Below are positions 8,828 through 16,757 of a stretch of 64,000 nucleotides of DNA, in pieces. Every line of letters starts with the position of its first letter. Position 1 is the first letter of the stretch. The stretch is taken from the NCBI GenBank assembly GCA_910584645.1, contig CAJUAU010000016.1, positions 3,963 through 67,962 of the forward strand, in the 5' to 3' direction. The notes beneath the pieces were generated by a model, which saw nothing but the letters and a program-made list of their open reading frames with translations, did no database searches and had not been told where the DNA came from. The translations under genes were made by a program, and so were the position numbers. This DNA is from an uncultured Eubacterium sp. Its GTDB lineage: Bacteria > Bacillota > Clostridia > Lachnospirales > Lachnospiraceae.

Positions 8828-9091
8828 TTATGCAAGTTTGTTTACAGCAATTGTAAGACGTGATACTTTTCTTGCTGCTGTATTTTTATGGTAAATTCCT
8901 TTCCTGGTTGCTCTGTCAATCTCAGATACAGCCTTTACCAATGCCTCGCTGGCTGCTGCTTTATCGTTTGCTTCGATAGCAGAATCTACTTTTTTGATCG
9001 CAGTTTTCACCTTGGAACGGATCGCTTTGTTTCTGTCAGCTCTTTTCTGTGAAACAAGAATTCTTTTCTTTGCAGATTTAATATTTGCCAA
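8828..9091 (-). CDS. rpsT: 30S ribosomal protein S20
   Basis: An 87-residue basic helical protein that binds 16S rRNA in the small subunit body. ANIKSAKKRI at the N-terminus and the Ala/Lys-rich helices are diagnostic. The start is a TTG (at 9091), because GGAGG lies eight bases before it and the product then has the family's usual length. A longer frame from an ATG at 9106 would place the ribosome site inside the gene. A TTG start on a ribosomal protein gene may hold down its translation. It is divergent from gpr. Confidence 0.95.
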   Translation of the reverse strand: MANIKSAKKRILVSQKRADRNKAIRSKVKTAIKKVDSAIEANDKAAASEALVKAVSEIDRATRKGIYHKNTAARKVSRLTIAVNKLA

Positions 9092-9174
9092 TTCTAACAC
9101 CTCCATCTTTATTATAATATAAGTAATAGCGTTTGGTTAAACGGACACGGACATTAACACAAACATACTCATTT

Positions 9175-9203
9175 ATGATAGTACAAAATATGACCAGTGT
9201 CAA
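9175..9203 (-). promoter_or_regulatory. Sigma-A promoter of rpsT
   Basis: Reading the minus strand, TTGACA (9198-9203) and TATCAT (9175-9180) are separated by 17 bases. It points to rpsT, about 80 bases away. It shares the intergenic space with the upstream region of gpr, for which no sigma-F/G promoter could be assigned with confidence. Confidence 0.7.
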
Positions 9204-9277
9204 TACATAATTGGAAAGTTTTTGGTGAATGATAAAGAAATAAAAGAAATGTTGGGAATGAAAGGGATGAAGCGTAT

Positions 9278-10186
9278 ATGTCAGAGAGAAAAACAGACCT
9301 TGCCCTTGAGGTGCGGGAGAGTTTTCCGAGAAATAATGTAGAGATTCAGGGAGTGGTGTTAGAAAAGCATTATGAAGAGACGGCAAAGGCGCATATTACA
9401 ACAGTACAGATTCAGGATGACAGGGGAAGCCGGGCGATGGGAAAGCCCAAAGGATGTTATGTCACCATTGAGTCAGAGGATATGCCAAAGGAAGAGGAAG
9501 ATAAAGAAGAACTGCTGTTATGTATCTGCAGTGAGCTGGAAAAGATGGTTCATGACCTGCGGCAGAAATCTGTGCTGATCGCAGGCCTGGGCAACCGTCA
9601 GGTCACCAGTGACTCCCTTGGACCGAGGATGGCGGAATGTATTTTTGTCACGCGGCATCTGGGGCGGGAACTTGGGAGCTGGTTTATGGAAGAAAACGAG
9701 TACGGCGAAGTGAGTGCCATTGCTCCTGGGGTCATGGCGCAGACGGGGATGGAGGCGGTGGAGATCCTCCAGGGGATCGTTAAAAAGACCCGTCCTGATC
9801 TGGTCATTGTAGTGGATGCGCTGGCGGCGAGAAGCATGTCAAGGCTGTGTACCACGATACAGATCACGGATACAGGGATCAGCCCGGGATCGGGCATCGG
9901 AAATCATAGAAAGGCGCTGTCTAAGGAAAGTCTCGGTGTTCCGGTAGTGGCAGTGGGCGTACCGACGGTGGTAGACGCCAGGACCATCATCAGCGACCAT
10001 TTGGAGAAGGTACTAAGCAAACAGGGGTACAGCGAGGACGAGATTGAAAAATTCATCAAAGAAGTATTTCATGAAGAGATGGAAAATTTATATGTCACTC
10101 CAAAAAATATCGACGAATCTGTCAATGTGATCGCCAAAGATCTGGCAAAGGTTTTCAATCACTGCTTTCAGAAAAAGTCACTGTAG
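9278..10186 (+). CDS. gpr: Germination protease GPR
   Basis: A 302-residue spore protease that degrades small acid-soluble proteins at germination. The N-terminus MSERKTDLALEVRESF matches the pro-sequence region, including the processing-type TDLALE site that also occurs in its SASP substrates. VLIAGLGNRQVTSDSLGPRM, PGVMAQTGMEA, DALAARS and ITDTGISPGSGIGNHRK are highly conserved blocks. The gene shows that the organism forms endospores. It lies just upstream of spoIIP and divergent from rpsT, an arrangement common in Clostridia and Bacilli. Confidence 0.95.
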   Translation: MSERKTDLALEVRESFPRNNVEIQGVVLEKHYEETAKAHITTVQIQDDRGSRAMGKPKGCYVTIESEDMPKEEEDKEELLLCICSELEKMVHDLRQKSVLIAGLGNRQVTSDSLGPRMAECIFVTRHLGRELGSWFMEENEYGEVSAIAPGVMAQTGMEAVEILQGIVKKTRPDLVIVVDALAARSMSRLCTTIQITDTGISPGSGIGNHRKALSKESLGVPVVAVGVPTVVDARTIISDHLEKVLSKQGYSEDEIEKFIKEVFHEEMENLYVTPKNIDESVNVIAKDLAKVFNHCFQKKSL

Positions 10187-10271
10187 CCGTGGGGCGCTGA
10201 TCCGAAACCAGTGTAATATATTCAGTAGAAAATACTATATATTAAATATACACTTGATGCAGGAGGTACTC

Positions 10272-11453
10272 GTGGAAAAACGATTGTTTCGGATCATTTT
10301 ATCAGCTGCCCTGATTGCCCTTCTGATTCTGCTGGAGTGCAGTGAGAGCAGTCTGAAAGAACAGATTTTGGAGAAAATTGGTACATCCCTGGCGGCAAAT
10401 GCTCTTCCAGTGTCCAGAATGAGCCGGGAGGATAAGCTGCTGCAGGTGGTGATGGGAAATCCACTTTATTTTCAAAATGCGGATATGGAGCGGCTGGCGG
10501 AGAGCAAATTAATTTATATGGAAAATAATGGAAAAGGCGGGGCGGCCGGGGAGGGCCAGGGGGCAGACGGAGATTCTGATCTGCCGGGCTCTGCCGATGC
10601 TTCAGCGGTGGCGGGGGAAAACCTTGCCCAGGTTCAGACAATGAAAGGAGCCGGTTCGGGAACCGCGGCTTATGTGAATAAGCTCAGGGAGAACAAAGAT
10701 GTGAGTTATCTGTGGAATCATTTCTATATTATAGACTCTACCACCTCTGTGACCAAATCTCTTTTTCCCGTGGAAGACATGTTAAAAAGGAATATGACGC
10801 TTCCCGCAAAGGCAGGTAAAAAGCAGATTCTTATCTATCACACCCACGGGGCGTCAGAGGCTTTTTCTGACAGCCGCAGGGGCAGGGACTCAGACTCGGT
10901 GATCGGTGTGGGAAGGGCGTTGAAACAGGAGCTGGAGAAAAATGGATACCAGGTCTATCACGATGAGACAAAATATGATTTCATCAACGGTCAGATCGAC
11001 CGGAGTAAAGCCTACAATACATCACTGGACGGAATTACAAAGATCATGAAAGAAAATCCGGATATTCAGGTGACCATTGACCTGCACCGGGATTCGGTGG
11101 GAAAGAATAAACATACATATACGATGATTGATGGGAAAAGGACGGCGATCGTTATGTTTTTTAACGGCATGAGCAGAAACAGATCGGGAAAGATCGATTA
11201 TCTGTATAATCCCAACCTGGAGGCCAACCTCTCCTTTAGCCTCCAGTTAAAATGCCATGCCATGGAGCAGTATGATGGATTTACTAAACCGATCTATCTC
11301 AAAGGATACCGCTATAACCTTCATGTAGCGGAGCGGTCTCTGCTGATTGAACTGGGAAATGAAAATAATACCGTGGAGGAGGCCAAAAATGCAGCGGCTC
11401 CTCTGGCAAAGGTGATTGCAGATGTGCTCAAAGGGGAAGTCAAAGGGTTTTAA
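10272..11453 (+). CDS. spoIIP: Stage II sporulation protein P
   Basis: A 393-residue membrane-anchored peptidoglycan hydrolase of the engulfment machinery (with SpoIID and SpoIIM). One membrane segment lies near residues 6-25. A low-complexity Gly/Ala linker (about 85-125) precedes the catalytic domain, which has ILIYHTHGASEAF, DETKYD and VTIDLHRDSVG, with the expected His and Asp/Glu ligands. A GTG at 10272 is taken as start because AGGAGG lies at 10261-10266; the upstream in-frame TTG at 10254 would put that site inside the gene. It follows gpr by 85 bases. Confidence 0.93.
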   Translation: MEKRLFRIILSAALIALLILLECSESSLKEQILEKIGTSLAANALPVSRMSREDKLLQVVMGNPLYFQNADMERLAESKLIYMENNGKGGAAGEGQGADGDSDLPGSADASAVAGENLAQVQTMKGAGSGTAAYVNKLRENKDVSYLWNHFYIIDSTTSVTKSLFPVEDMLKRNMTLPAKAGKKQILIYHTHGASEAFSDSRRGRDSDSVIGVGRALKQELEKNGYQVYHDETKYDFINGQIDRSKAYNTSLDGITKIMKENPDIQVTIDLHRDSVGKNKHTYTMIDGKRTAIVMFFNGMSRNRSGKIDYLYNPNLEANLSFSLQLKCHAMEQYDGFTKPIYLKGYRYNLHVAERSLLIELGNENNTVEEAKNAAAPLAKVIADVLKGEVKGF

Positions 11454-11530
11454 TACAAAATCAAGTAATTTGACAAACTTAGAAATAGCAGGTACAATAT
11501 TCCAAAGACATAAAAGGAGGTGGCTGATCC

Positions 11531-12955
11531 ATGAAAAAGACAGCAGGTTTCCTAATAGCCGCAGCAGTACTTTTTCAGCTCATATATTTCCCTGCCTCTG
11601 CCAGCACCAAAACCGTATCCGGTATTTGTGGTACTGCGGCAGCTTTTACCATCGATGAAAACGGTACCCTGACGATCACCGGAACCGGAAAGATTGATAA
11701 GTTTTTCTTCGATGACAAAGAAATCGAGTATAAAAAGATCAAGCAAATTATTATATCAGAAGGGATAACTGAACTGGGTAAGAATTGCTTTTGCTTTTTA
11801 GAAAATGTAACACTTGTAAAGTTCCCGGCTTCCCTGCAAATCATCGGGGAAGACGCTATGAACGGGATGGAATCCCTGACTGAGATCCAGTTTCCCAGTG
11901 AACTAAGCCAAATTGGTGAAAGTGCGTTTTATAATTGCCACAAAATCACAGAACTCCAGATTCCAGATACTGTAAACCAGATCGGGCCTGACGCTTTTGC
12001 ATACTGCAAAAATTTACAGCGTATTCGTCTTCCCAGGGGACTAAAAAAGATAGAAGACGGTTTATTTGAAGGTTGTGAAAAACTAACTGAAATTCCCGCA
12101 ACAGAGTGCTTACAGGAAATCGGATTAAGCAGTTTTTCCTTTTGCCATTCGCTCCAAAACGCGGCGGTCCCCAATACCGTAAAAAAAATAGGCGCTCAGG
12201 CATTTTGGAAGTGTAAAAACTTAAAGAAACTCACTTTTGGCAGCTCGGTAAAAAAAGTGGCAGCGACCTATGCACAGGGCTGTGTGCAGCTGCGCACCGT
12301 GGTCAACCATTCCTCTATTTCCATTCCCCTGAATGAAGCGAAAGGTAGTCTTTCCTGGTACGTGGGGAAAAAGAAACTCAGATCCCTTCCACCCGGGAAA
12401 ACAGCGAAGGGCAGAGGCAGAAAATATGCCATTAGCTATATCCTGAATGGCGGAAAAATCAAGGGGGGAAAACCGAAATACCATGAATACGGGAAGGCAG
12501 CCAAACTGCCATCCCAGGTAACCAGAAAAGGGTACACGTTCCTCGGCTGGGATATATACGGGGAAAAATCATTTGACGAATGGGGACTGCTGCAGTCAAA
12601 AATAAAGGCTGAGTCCAGGGAAAAACTCCAGGTTCAGGCCGTTTTCAAAAAATATAAAGTATCGGTAAAAAACCAGAGAATCCACGTTCTGGTGCAGGAC
12701 CCTCTTTTCGGGAAAAAAGGATATTTGAAAGCGGACGATTACTATGGCTTCCGCTATTCTGAACATCCAGATATGAGCCATTCGGTTATCGTTTCTAAGA
12801 CAGCGCCTTATGGAAAAGGAATGACTGGTAAATTAGAAAAAGGCAAAACCTACTACGTGCAGATAGCGGCACACGGTCCTGATTTTACGGAAGAGGATGA
12901 TGAGGATTTCCCGCTGTTTGGATGGGTCAAAAAGAAAAAAGTAACAATAAAGTAA
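11531..12955 (+). CDS. Secreted BspA-like leucine-rich repeat protein with an InlB-type repeat
   Basis: A 474-residue surface or secreted protein. A signal peptide (MKKTAGFLIAAAVLFQLIYFPASAS) is followed by the GICGTAAAFTIDENGTLTITGTGKI block common in front of BspA-type repeats. LRR_5 units run from about residue 60 to 250 (FPASLQIIGEDAMNGM, FPSELSQIGESAFYNC, IPDTVNQIGPDAFAYC). A Listeria-Bacteroides (Flg_new/InlB) repeat follows near 305-375 (GYTFLGWDIYG). The C-terminal part is unassigned. No LPXTG or S-layer anchor is visible. Probably an adhesin. AAAGGAGG precedes the ATG and a terminator follows. Confidence 0.85.
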   Translation: MKKTAGFLIAAAVLFQLIYFPASASTKTVSGICGTAAAFTIDENGTLTITGTGKIDKFFFDDKEIEYKKIKQIIISEGITELGKNCFCFLENVTLVKFPASLQIIGEDAMNGMESLTEIQFPSELSQIGESAFYNCHKITELQIPDTVNQIGPDAFAYCKNLQRIRLPRGLKKIEDGLFEGCEKLTEIPATECLQEIGLSSFSFCHSLQNAAVPNTVKKIGAQAFWKCKNLKKLTFGSSVKKVAATYAQGCVQLRTVVNHSSISIPLNEAKGSLSWYVGKKKLRSLPPGKTAKGRGRKYAISYILNGGKIKGGKPKYHEYGKAAKLPSQVTRKGYTFLGWDIYGEKSFDEWGLLQSKIKAESREKLQVQAVFKKYKVSVKNQRIHVLVQDPLFGKKGYLKADDYYGFRYSEHPDMSHSVIVSKTAPYGKGMTGKLEKGKTYYVQIAAHGPDFTEEDDEDFPLFGWVKKKKVTIK

Positions 12956-12978
12956 ATATATTCCCTCTTCTTCTGACC

Positions 12979-13012
12979 AGGCTGAACTCTGTCACCAGGG
13001 TTCAGCCTTTTC
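12979..13012 (+). terminator. Intrinsic terminator after the LRR protein gene
   Basis: AGGCTGAAC (12979-12987) pairs perfectly with GTTCAGCCT (13000-13008), loop of 12 bases, followed by TTTTT. It ends the LRR gene. The remaining space to 13125 shows nothing further. Confidence 0.85.
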
Positions 13013-13125
13013 CATGACATTTCTCCTTTTATCTGTTACCAGGATCCCCCTTTTATTTTACCCTTTTCACCCTCAAAAACAAGTTACTCTTTGTTCCTGG
13101 ATTGCTGATTTATTATATCAAACTG

Positions 13126-13497
13126 TCACCGGTCTGAAGGCTTGCCGGCATCATGGTATTTGGACATGATCTTGGCGATCATGCAGAGGGTGTGGATCTC
13201 ATTATCACCGAGGCATTTTGCATAGGCTACCAGTGTGTGCAAGTGAGTGGGTAAATAGGGATGTTTCCGGTCAATCTGCTCGAAAAGCAGCTGACAGGGA
13301 ACATCCAGTTCCTGGGCGATCCGTAGAAGTGTGCCGGTTTTGGGATTGTTGATGCCCCGCTCAATCTTTCCGATGGTCCCGGTGGAAAGTCCTGCTTTGT
13401 ATGCCAGCTGTTCCTGGCTGATATTTTTTGCCTCCCGGAAGTTTCTGATCTGAAGTCCGACAAGTCTGAAGTCAAAAGAATCGTAAAATGTACTCAC
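13126..13497 (-). CDS. Xre-family helix-turn-helix regulator
   Basis: A 123-residue DNA-binding protein. The HTH_3 domain lies at about residues 12-68: VGLQIRNFREAKNISQEQLAYKAGLSTGTIGKIERGINNP, a classical lambda-repressor-type helix-turn-helix. The C-terminal part is helical, perhaps for dimerisation. The GTG start at 13497 is set by AAAGGAGG; the frame runs 20 codons further upstream without a ribosome site. The target is unknown. It is divergent from a second Xre gene, and a 12-bp palindrome lies between them. Confidence 0.82.
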   Translation of the reverse strand: MSTFYDSFDFRLVGLQIRNFREAKNISQEQLAYKAGLSTGTIGKIERGINNPKTGTLLRIAQELDVPCQLLFEQIDRKHPYLPTHLHTLVAYAKCLGDNEIHTLCMIAKIMSKYHDAGKPSDR

Positions 13498-13564
13498 TTG
13501 TGTTCCTCCTTTGTATAGCTTGGTACTAACAGTGTACTCGTTGGGATTTCTTTCCACAAGTAAC

Positions 13565-13576
13565 TAAAGTACTTTA
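13565..13576. promoter_or_regulatory. 12-bp palindrome between divergent Xre genes
   Basis: TAAAGTACTTTA is a perfect palindrome in the 283-base space between the divergent Xre genes. It could be an operator for either regulator. No clear consensus promoter could be fixed in the rest of this AT-rich space (13498-13780). Confidence 0.35.
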
Positions 13577-13780
13577 TTTTATGGGGAATTCAATATTACA
13601 GTACGGGTGGTAAAAATAAATTAAAAAAAATCATATTTGATAAGGAACGGAATCATAGGAAGAAATCGGATTGCGATCGGAAAGAACCGTAATTTGAACT
13701 ATAAATCTCATGGAAATAAAGGTAGAATAGGATAAAAGTGTCTGGTTAAAATTGAATATGTACAGAGGAGAGAAGTAACA

Positions 13781-14125
13781 ATGAAGGTAGTGATAAATAT
13801 TCTGCTGGGAAGAAGACTCCGCAAAATAAGAAAAATTCTGGGTGTTTCATCGGAAGACATGGCAGAAGCTCTGGAAGTCAGTGTGGGGCATTTCCAAAAG
13901 CTGGAAAGAGGAGACCATGCATTCAGCCTGGAACGTCTGAAAGTTCTGCGGGAACAGTATGGTATCGATCTGAATTACCTGGTTACAGGAAGGTCCAAGG
14001 AAGAAGATATCGCCAGAGATCTGATCTATGGAACTCCTGAAGAAACATTTTATTTTATGCATCAACTGCTGGACTCCTGCGAAAAAATGTATCTGAGGCG
14101 TGTTTCAGAGGAGGGAAAGCTGTGA
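13781..14125 (+). CDS. Xre-family helix-turn-helix protein paired with a LytTR protein
   Basis: A 114-residue protein. The N-terminal HTH (about 9-62: LRKIRKILGVSSEDMAEALEVSVGHFQKLERGDHAFSLERLKVL) is followed by a helical tail (PEETFYFMHQLLDSCEKMYLRR). GAGGAG precedes the ATG. The end overlaps the GTG of the next gene by four bases (GTGA), so the two products are made together and may act as a pair. The tail could be a dimerisation or partner-binding surface; this is inference. Confidence 0.78.
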   Translation: MKVVINILLGRRLRKIRKILGVSSEDMAEALEVSVGHFQKLERGDHAFSLERLKVLREQYGIDLNYLVTGRSKEEDIARDLIYGTPEETFYFMHQLLDSCEKMYLRRVSEEGKL

Positions 14126-14475
14126 CCAAAAGTATCATCCGGGATTCCACAGAGGTCTTTGTGTGCATACAGGGGAAGATCAGCCAGTTTGATATCCGGG
14201 ATATCATTTATGTGGAGCACAGCAGCCGGACGGTCTTTATGTATACTCTGAAAGGAATCGTGTACATCCCCTATATGCCCCTAAATCAGATTTACCAGGC
14301 GCTGGGAAATGATTATCTGTTCCAGTGCCACAAATCTTTTCTTGTCAACCGGATCCATATCGAGAGCATTGACAGGACAGAAAATGTCGTTGTGCTGAAA
14401 AATGGTATGGGGGAAATCGCCGTTGGAAGAAAGTACAGAGCCCGTTTTTTAAAGGCGATGCATCTGACGGAATAG
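14122..14475 (+). CDS. LytTR-domain DNA-binding protein
   Basis: A 117-residue protein consisting almost only of a LytTR domain: IRDIIYVEHSSRTVFMYTLKG, FQCHKSFLVNRIHIESIDR and VVVLKNGMGEIAVGRKYRARF match its beta-strand order. LytTR proteins bind direct repeats in promoters, often controlling surface or virulence genes. There is no receiver domain, so activity would be controlled in other ways, possibly by the translationally coupled Xre partner. The GTG start overlaps the upstream gene. A tandem repeat in the next promoter (14601-14637) is a conceivable target. Confidence 0.85.
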   Translation: MTKSIIRDSTEVFVCIQGKISQFDIRDIIYVEHSSRTVFMYTLKGIVYIPYMPLNQIYQALGNDYLFQCHKSFLVNRIHIESIDRTENVVVLKNGMGEIAVGRKYRARFLKAMHLTE

Positions 14476-14550
14476 ACAGGAAGAAAAGCTGGCTGGCTCC
14501 TGCCGGTGTTTCGCTTTTTCGTCTGCCGGCCCATTGAACTGCTTCCAGAC

Positions 14551-14579
14551 TTTACAAATTTCATGTTCCGTTATATAAT
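14551..14579 (+). promoter_or_regulatory. Sigma-A promoter of the phosphatase-MATE operon
   Basis: TTTACA (14551-14556) and TATAAT (14574-14579) with a 17-base spacer, about 75 bases before the histidine phosphatase start. The repeat at 14601-14637 lies in the initially transcribed region. Confidence 0.72.
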
Positions 14580-14600
14580 AAGAATTCAAATTGATTTTGA

Positions 14601-14637
14601 GGTGAACTGCGTTCAAAAGGTGAACTGCGTTCACCTT
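14601..14637. promoter_or_regulatory. Tandem direct repeat / hairpin downstream of the promoter, candidate operator
   Basis: GGTGAACTGCGTTCA occurs twice, at 14601-14615 and 14619-14633 (18-base period). Each copy contains GAAC-TGC-GTTC dyad symmetry. The second forms a perfect 9-bp hairpin (14617-14625 with 14629-14637). The position, just behind the -10 box, suits a repressor site or an RNA hairpin. Confidence 0.5.
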
Positions 14638-14654
14638 GCGAATGGAGGGTAAAG

Positions 14655-15305
14655 GTGAAAGAGCTGTATCTGATCCGGCATGGAAGGCAGTCTTCAAAAC
14701 TGTGTAATGTGGATGTGAGCCTGGACGAAGCAGGGCGGAGGCAGGCGGAACTTCTGGCGGACAGGCTTACATATGATAAAATACAGAAACTGTACTGCAG
14801 TGATCTGAAGAGGGCAGTGGAAACTGCCGGGATCATAGGAGAAAGGCTGGGGCTGGAGCCGGTGGTGGTCCCTGCGTTCCGGGAGATTGATTTTGGGGAA
14901 CTGACGGGAAAATCTGATGACATAATTATGGAAGAGTATAAAGAATTCCGCAGGGAACGTGCCAGCCAGACCAGTGACCTGCCCTATCCCGGCGGGGAAA
15001 ATGGAGCGGATGTGATCCGTCGTGTGCTGCCAGTGTGGAAGGAAATCTGCCAGTCCTCTGAGGAGCGTTCTGCCGTGGTGACTCATGGCGGAGTGATACG
15101 GTCTTTGTGTGCCTATCTATTGGAGACAGATTTAAAAAATAAGCTGAAATTTGCAGTGGATCTGGAAAATACGAGCATAACCGTGATCCGGTACGATGAG
15201 ACAAAAAAGCTTTTTTATCTGGAACGCTTTAATGATACGGCGCATTTGGAGAGGCATCCGGAACTAATGCGGGAGAGCTGGAAGCTTTCTTTGATCCGCC
15301 AGTAA
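14655..15305 (+). CDS. Histidine phosphatase family protein (phosphoglycerate mutase-like)
   Basis: A 216-residue enzyme of the RHG superfamily. LIRHGRQSS at residues 5-13 carries the catalytic His; YCSDLKRAVETA, FREIDFGELTG and VTHGGVIRSL (second His) complete the active site. Substrates range from cobalamin precursors to sugar phosphates and cannot be told here. The GTG at 14655 is preceded by GGAGGG. It is followed after 26 bases by a MATE exporter and shares its promoter, so both may respond to the same signal. Confidence 0.85.
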   Translation: MKELYLIRHGRQSSKLCNVDVSLDEAGRRQAELLADRLTYDKIQKLYCSDLKRAVETAGIIGERLGLEPVVVPAFREIDFGELTGKSDDIIMEEYKEFRRERASQTSDLPYPGGENGADVIRRVLPVWKEICQSSEERSAVVTHGGVIRSLCAYLLETDLKNKLKFAVDLENTSITVIRYDETKKLFYLERFNDTAHLERHPELMRESWKLSLIRQ

Positions 15306-15331
15306 AGAATAGATGACAGGAGAAAAGACAG

Positions 15332-16711
15332 ATGATGGAACAGAGTAAGACAGCACAGGAAAATAAGATGGGGGTTATGCCGGTAAAGGAGCTATTGATC
15401 ACCATGTCCCTGCCGATGATGGCATCCATGCTGGTACAGGCATTATACAATATTGTGGACAGTGTATTTGTATCCCGGATTGGTCAGGATGCCTTAACAG
15501 CAGTATCTCTTGCCTTTCCGGTGCAGATGCTTCTGATCGCGGTAGGGGTGGGTACCGGAGTCGGGGTCAATGCCCTGCTCTCTAAGAGCCTTGGCGAAAA
15601 GAAATTTGATGAGGCTGACCGGGCTGCTAACTGTGGTGTGTTTTTGATGCTGGTCAGCTATGGGCTCTTTTGTATTTTTGGGATCATAGGCGCGGGTAAA
15701 TTTATGGAGACCCAGGTGGATATGACCAAGAGCAATTCCGCCCAGATCGTGGAATATGGGACAACCTATCTTTCCATCTGCATGATCCTGTCTTTTGGCA
15801 TCTTGTTTGAGATGATGTTAGAACGTCTGCTGCAGGCTACAGGAAAAACAATCTATACGATGATCACCCAGGGAACAGGCGCTGTTATTAATATCATTCT
15901 TGACCCGGTATTGATCTTTGGATTGTGCGGTATGCCTAAAATGGGCATTGCGGGGGCTGCTGTGGCCACAGCCATCGGACAGATTATCGCGATGATCCTT
16001 GCGGTGGTATTTAATCTCCGTAAAAATACGGAAATTCATCTTTCCCTTCGCAGCATGAGACCGAGGGCGGCTACGATCAAAGCCATATACTGGGTGGGCA
16101 TTCCTGCCATCATCATGCAGGCCATCGGTTCGGTGATGACCTATGGCATGAACAAGATCCTGGTTCCCTTTTCCACCACAGCGGTGGCGGTATTTGGAGT
16201 ATATTTTAAGCTGAACAGTTTTATCTTTATGCCGGTATTCGGGCTGAACAATGGACTGATCCCCATTATTGCCTACAATTATGGGGCGAGGAAGAAAAAG
16301 CGGATCCTTGAGGCAGTGCGTTTTAGTATGATCATTGCCGTGGCGATCATGTTTGTGGGACTGTGTATTTTTCTCAGTATTCCGGACAAGCTGCTGCTGT
16401 TGTTTGATGCCTCTCCGGAGATGCTGGAGATTGGCGTCCCAGCGCTCCGGATCATCGGAACCCATTTTATGCTGGCAGGGGCTTCCATCGTTATGATGTC
16501 GGTGTTCCAGGCCTTTGGCGAGGGATTTTTGAGCCTTACCGTATCGGCACTGAGACAGCTGGTAGTCATACTGCCGGTGGCATACATTTTAGCAAATACG
16601 GCGGGTCTTGGATATGTGTGGTGGTCTTTCCCCATTGCGGAGGCATGCTCTCTTACACTGAGCAGTGTATTCTTTACGAGGCTTTACCGAAATAAGATAA
16701 AAAAGCTTTGA
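15332..16711 (+). CDS. MATE family efflux transporter
   Basis: A 459-residue protein with about 12 membrane segments. PMMASMLVQALYNIVDSVFVSRIGQDALTAVSLAFPVQ at the N-terminus is the typical MATE opening, and the second half repeats the fold (PAIIMQAIGSVMTYGMNKILV). Such carriers export drugs or metabolites in exchange for Na+ or H+. AGGAG precedes the start; ATG at 15332 and 15335 are both possible. It is likely co-transcribed with the phosphatase gene. The substrate is unknown. Confidence 0.9.
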   Translation: MMEQSKTAQENKMGVMPVKELLITMSLPMMASMLVQALYNIVDSVFVSRIGQDALTAVSLAFPVQMLLIAVGVGTGVGVNALLSKSLGEKKFDEADRAANCGVFLMLVSYGLFCIFGIIGAGKFMETQVDMTKSNSAQIVEYGTTYLSICMILSFGILFEMMLERLLQATGKTIYTMITQGTGAVINIILDPVLIFGLCGMPKMGIAGAAVATAIGQIIAMILAVVFNLRKNTEIHLSLRSMRPRAATIKAIYWVGIPAIIMQAIGSVMTYGMNKILVPFSTTAVAVFGVYFKLNSFIFMPVFGLNNGLIPIIAYNYGARKKKRILEAVRFSMIIAVAIMFVGLCIFLSIPDKLLLLFDASPEMLEIGVPALRIIGTHFMLAGASIVMMSVFQAFGEGFLSLTVSALRQLVVILPVAYILANTAGLGYVWWSFPIAEACSLTLSSVFFTRLYRNKIKKL

Positions 16712-16757
16712 TACCAGAGGATAAATAAATTTTTATGAATGAAGGAGGAGAATCCAA

